From M3007 sp964392655 (GTDB lineage Bacteria > Bacteroidota > Bacteroidia > Chitinophagales > Saprospiraceae), in the NCBI GenBank assembly GCA_964392655.1, contig CAYMQY010000001.1, forward strand, positions 11,310 through 75,309: a stretch of 64,000 nt of DNA, written 5' to 3'. The position numbers and the translations under genes were made by a program. The notes under the pieces are model-generated. The model had not been told where the DNA came from. It did not search any database and saw nothing but the letters and a program-made list of their open reading frames with translations. This document shows positions 60,876 to 64,000 of the stretch, piece after piece; positions within the stretch are counted from its first letter, which is position 1, and each line of letters begins with the position of its first letter.

Positions 60876-62942
60876 ATGACATTGTTCCGGATTCAGCAGT
60901 TGATATCCCTGAAAAAAAACCTGTTCGTATTCGGCATCTGGCTCTGTCTGCAATCAGTATCGGCCCAAATACAGATTGTGTCGGATACCGACTGGGGCCT
61001 GAGTACCTCGTCTACCGGGCCGTTTAATCTGCCGGTTTACGAAGTTACCGACTGTGTAAACGAGGCCTACATTGATAGCCTGTGTAGTACCTCGTATGAG
61101 TCCCCAATGTTACCCGTTCATTTTGCCGACTGCCCCGGCATGAAACCCATTTGGGTAGCCCCGGCGCCGGCTACCTGCTACTACCCTGCAACGGGGGACT
61201 ACTGGTTTCAAAAAAAATTCAACCTGTGCAGCCCGGTTACAAGCGCACAGATAAAAATCCAGGGCGATCAAAAATTTACACTGTACCTCAATGGCATCCT
61301 GCTGGGTAGTACAACCGACTCCGACTGGAATGTCCTGAAAACCTACGATGTCACGAGTTTGCTCACAAACGGGAGCAACACCATTCTGGTTCGGGTGGAT
61401 AATATTGACGGCGGCTCTTGCTTCAATTACGCTTTTCTGGCCTTTTGCCTGCAAATCAATACGAATGGCAGCCCGTTTACCCTGACGCCAATGCAGGATC
61501 GTAACCTTTGCAGCGGCCAGTCTGTACAACTTCAGGCTTCTCCCGGCGGCACGGCGTACGCATGGTCGCCCGCAGCCGGCTTGAGCGCGACCAATATAGC
61601 CAATCCTCAGGCCAACCCGGCCGCAACAACCACCTATAGTGTCACCATCACCGACCCTTGCGGCAATACCCTGACCGATGACGTGGTGGTGACGGTACTT
61701 CCGCCCCCTGTCGCCTCTGCCGGCAACGACGGCCCGTTTTGCCCCGGCGATTCGGTACGGCTCCAGGCGAGTGGCGGCAGCGTGTATTTCTGGAGCGGAC
61801 CGACAGGCTTCAGTTCCAGCCAGCAAAACCCGATTATCCAGGCGTTTAGTCCGGTCATGGCCGGTAATTACAACGTTACCGTTGTCGGCGCCAATGGTTG
61901 CACCGCTACAGCCGGCACCCTGGTTGAAAGCCTTCCTGTACCTGTTGTGGCCATCACAAGTCCCCCTGTGCTTTGCCTGACAACGCCTCCGCTTCAACTC
62001 ACGGCCACGCCTTCGGGCGGTACTTGGGGCGGCATAGCGCCCCCCGGTGGTTTTATTACTCCTGCAGCCATTGGCATGGGTACATATACTGTAACCTATA
62101 CGTATACCGACGGCGCGACGGGCTGTACCACGCTAACTACACAAACGCTGGAGATTGTGGATTTGCCTCAGGTCAGCATTCAGGAGGCGGGGCCTTTTTG
62201 CGTGACATCTCCCGAGCAGGCGCTTGTGGCCACACCACCCGGCGGTGTCTGGGGCAGCAGCGTCAATCCGTTCGGCGAGTTTGACCCTGAAACCCTTGGG
62301 TTGGGTCTGCACGGTGTCACATACACCTATACCGCCGCTCCGGGTTGCTCCGGCGCCGATTCGATTACAGTAGAAGTGGAAAACTCACCGCTGATCGTAG
62401 ACCTCGGGCCGGATGCTGCCATCAAATTGGGCGAAACAATTTCCCCGACTGCTTCGGTCAATCTTCCGCTGTCCGATCTGGCATCGGCCGTATGGCAACC
62501 GTTGGATACGACAATTGCCTGTCCGGACTGTCTGACGCTGGCGGCAGGGCCTTTCCAGACGACAATCTGGTCCGTTCAGGTGGTAGCCAACAACGGCTGC
62601 ATCGGCGCCGACCAGATGACTATCGAGGTGGACAATACCAAACCGGTGTATGTGCCTAACGTCTTTTCGCCCGACGACGACGGAGTCAACGACATTTTCA
62701 GCCTCTTTGCCGACCCCGTCAAGGTCCGCGTCGTGCGCTCCTTCCGGGTGTTTGACCGTTGGGGCGACCTGATTTACGAAGCCACAGATTTTGCCCCCGG
62801 GCTCGATCCGGGCAGCGCGGGCTGGGATGGAAAGTACCGGGGGATGCCCGTCGGAACGGGTGTTTACGTCTGGCTGGCAGATATCGTGTTTGTAGATGAC
62901 ACCAGCGTGTTTTTGAGCGGTGATGTGACGCTTGTCAGGTAG
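60876..62942 (+). CDS. T9SS type B exported adhesin-like protein (gliding-motility C-terminal domain)
   Basis: The 688-residue protein has a long signal peptide (about residues 1-31, SVSAQ). An N-terminal carbohydrate-binding-like region contains paired cysteines. Several Ig/PKD-like beta domains follow (LQASPGGTAYAWSPAAGLSA and LQASGGSVYFWSGPTGFSSS are repeat units). The C-terminal ~100 residues are the gliding-motility-associated type B sorting domain (VYVPNVFSPDDDGVNDIFSL, FRVFDRWGDLIYEA, GTGVYVWLADIVF). It should be exported by the T9SS and act at the surface, probably in adhesion. Confidence 0.92.
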   Translation: MTLFRIQQLISLKKNLFVFGIWLCLQSVSAQIQIVSDTDWGLSTSSTGPFNLPVYEVTDCVNEAYIDSLCSTSYESPMLPVHFADCPGMKPIWVAPAPATCYYPATGDYWFQKKFNLCSPVTSAQIKIQGDQKFTLYLNGILLGSTTDSDWNVLKTYDVTSLLTNGSNTILVRVDNIDGGSCFNYAFLAFCLQINTNGSPFTLTPMQDRNLCSGQSVQLQASPGGTAYAWSPAAGLSATNIANPQANPAATTTYSVTITDPCGNTLTDDVVVTVLPPPVASAGNDGPFCPGDSVRLQASGGSVYFWSGPTGFSSSQQNPIIQAFSPVMAGNYNVTVVGANGCTATAGTLVESLPVPVVAITSPPVLCLTTPPLQLTATPSGGTWGGIAPPGGFITPAAIGMGTYTVTYTYTDGATGCTTLTTQTLEIVDLPQVSIQEAGPFCVTSPEQALVATPPGGVWGSSVNPFGEFDPETLGLGLHGVTYTYTAAPGCSGADSITVEVENSPLIVDLGPDAAIKLGETISPTASVNLPLSDLASAVWQPLDTTIACPDCLTLAAGPFQTTIWSVQVVANNGCIGADQMTIEVDNTKPVYVPNVFSPDDDGVNDIFSLFADPVKVRVVRSFRVFDRWGDLIYEATDFAPGLDPGSAGWDGKYRGMPVGTGVYVWLADIVFVDDTSVFLSGDVTLVR

Positions 62943-63002
62943 GGTATGTCTGCCTGAAATTTTTCCGCAGTTTTCTCCCTATTATCCGTTTCTTTGCAGG
63001 CG

Positions 63003-63010
63003 TAATTTTG
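63003..63010 (+). promoter_or_regulatory. Candidate -7 element of pyrH
   Basis: TAATTTTG matches TAnnTTTG exactly, 143 bases before the pyrH ATG. The implied leader includes CGTCCTCCACGCGG, which has weak pairing potential. No TTG at ideal spacing. Confidence 0.4.
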
Positions 63011-63152
63011 CCGACCCGGCCTATGCAACTATGCAACACCTAACACCTTATTTTTGAAAAACACCCGTCCTCCACGCGGCAAAAGCGCTTGGGGGATTTT
63101 TTTTGTCTAACCAGATTTTTCCACATACCCCCACAACCCGGCACACGCGACA

Positions 63153-63866
63153 ATGGCGATCAAGTACAAACGCATCCTGCTAAAACTTTCCGGCGAAAGC
63201 CTCATGGGCAAACAGCGCTATGGCATCGAAGCCGATATGCTTCAGCACTACGCCTACCAGATCAAGGAACTGCACGAACTCGGCGTGGAAATAGCCGTGG
63301 TGATCGGTGGCGGCAATATTTTCCGGGGCATCCAGTCCAACGGCGCCGGAATCGAGAGCGTGACGGGCGATTACATGGGTATGCTGGCCACCGTCATCAA
63401 CGGCCTCGCCTTGCAAAGCGCCCTCGAAAGTGTCGGCGTGTACACCCGCCTGATGACGGCGCTCCGCATGGAGAGCATCGCTGAGCCATACATCCGTCGC
63501 CGGGCTATTCGCCACCTCGAAAAAGGCCGCGTGGTCATTTGCGCTGCCGGAACCGGCAATCCCTACTTCACTACCGACAGCGCCGCCGCCCTCCGCGCCA
63601 ACGAAATCAGCGCCGATGTGATTCTCAAGGGAACCCGCGTGGACGGCATCTACACCGCCGACCCGGAAAAAGACCCCTCAGCGATCAAGTTCGACAAGCT
63701 GACGTTCGCCAAAGTGATCGCCCTCGGCCTGGAGGTGATGGACATGACCGCGTTCACACTGTGCCAACAAAACAATATGCCCATCATCGTTTTCGATATC
63801 AACGCACCCGACAACCTGCGCCGGATTATCACCGGCGAACCGGTGGGTACCCTCGTAGAAGGTTGA
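63153..63866 (+). CDS. pyrH: UMP kinase
   Basis: PyrH phosphorylates UMP to UDP with ATP and is the bacterial hexameric, amino-acid-kinase-fold type. The 237-residue protein shows KRILLKLSGESLMGKQRYGI, VVIGGGNIFRGIQSNGAGIE, the GDYMGMLATVINGLALQSAL segment, VVICAAGTGNPYFTTDSAAA and DGIYTADPEKDPSA. The length is normal. frr, its common neighbour, is elsewhere in the window. Its stop codon lies within the left arm of an inverted repeat. Confidence 0.97.
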   Translation: MAIKYKRILLKLSGESLMGKQRYGIEADMLQHYAYQIKELHELGVEIAVVIGGGNIFRGIQSNGAGIESVTGDYMGMLATVINGLALQSALESVGVYTRLMTALRMESIAEPYIRRRAIRHLEKGRVVICAAGTGNPYFTTDSAAALRANEISADVILKGTRVDGIYTADPEKDPSAIKFDKLTFAKVIALGLEVMDMTAFTLCQQNNMPIIVFDINAPDNLRRIITGEPVGTLVEG

Positions 63867-63955
63867 GCGGGTTTAACGGGTTAAGCGGGTTTAACGGGTT
63901 GAGCAATAATGTATACAACCTGTACCTGTTAAACCCGCTCAACCCGTTAAACCCG
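63861..63955. repeat. Nested inverted and direct repeats after pyrH
   Basis: GGTTGAGCGGGTTTAAC (63861-63877) is the perfect complement of 63928-63944, and CGGGTTTAACGGGTTGAG (63886-63903) of 63938-63955. The unit GCGGGTTTAACGGGTT is also directly repeated on the left side. The structure begins over the pyrH stop codon. It may act as a terminator or be a dispersed repeat. A small palindrome, TTAGGTAACGACCTAA, lies at 63981-63996. Confidence 0.7.
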
Positions 63956-64000
63956 TGTCGCGCGACTTAAAGATTCATAGTTAGGTAACGACCTAAAGTT

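Overview
The window looks like the chromosome of a Bacteroidota, most probably a Saprospiraceae-type (Saprospirales) organism. The lineage call is inference; the phylum call is firm. It rests on a type IX secretion (T9SS) sortase PorU, a T9SS type A sorting domain, a gliding-motility type B C-terminal domain, DUF4293 and DUF4197 proteins, PD40/OmpA proteins, and several good matches to the Bacteroidota -7 promoter element TAnnTTTG. No tRNA, rRNA, CRISPR array, transposase or prophage was seen. A 100-base run of N at 43242-43341 marks a scaffold join.

Layout: 1-1290 is a minus-strand GerW/YtfJ-like and DUF2953-like pair. 1529-7212 holds PorU and two tandem DUF4197 proteins, followed by folE (7488-8183). 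8258-8525 is a candidate structured RNA ending in a strong terminator. 8794-10746 is a cassette of four small secreted proteins or lipoproteins, several sharing a two-cysteine domain. 10764-16250 carries kdsD, a T9SS-exported Omp28-like protein, a Pit phosphate transporter, an AI-2E transporter and a superoxide dismutase.

16966-26930 is the most unusual part. A sigma54-type activator faces an eight-gene minus-strand operon. The operon encodes a peptidoglycan amidase, an OmpA-like domain protein, a trypsin-like protease, a TIM-barrel amidohydrolase, a 723-residue protein I do not recognise, an HExxH metallopeptidase-like protein and two paralogous glycine-zipper proteins. None has a Sec signal peptide, although several activities normally work outside the cytoplasm. 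Two share the N-terminus MRTYLDE and two share a CxCPxC motif. This is the best candidate here for an undescribed system.

27211-34773 has a phospholipase D-like protein, a LETM1-like protein, an OmpA lipoprotein, frr, a SpoIIE phosphatase, a DUF4293 protein and feoAB. 34811-38672 is A+T-richer and contains a DnaA-box cluster with an AT-rich stretch, a perfect DnaA box and two parS-like palindromes, so it may be the replication origin and centromere region; ctaA, a hydrolase and thrC lie in it. 38679-43239 holds a PD40/OmpA protein, recA and class II HMG-CoA reductase. After the gap come a soluble-adenylyl-cyclase-like protein with AAA and TPR regions, two NlpC/P60 lipoproteins, a nitrilase-family amidase, a hydrolase, and an ECF sigma factor with its membrane partner.

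52861-59945 is a TetR-controlled efflux operon (TolC, HlyD, two ABC ATPases, two permeases) with a recognisable promoter and operator. The window ends with a small membrane protein, a lipoprotein, a large T9SS type B exported protein and pyrH. Large perfect inverted repeats recur between genes.
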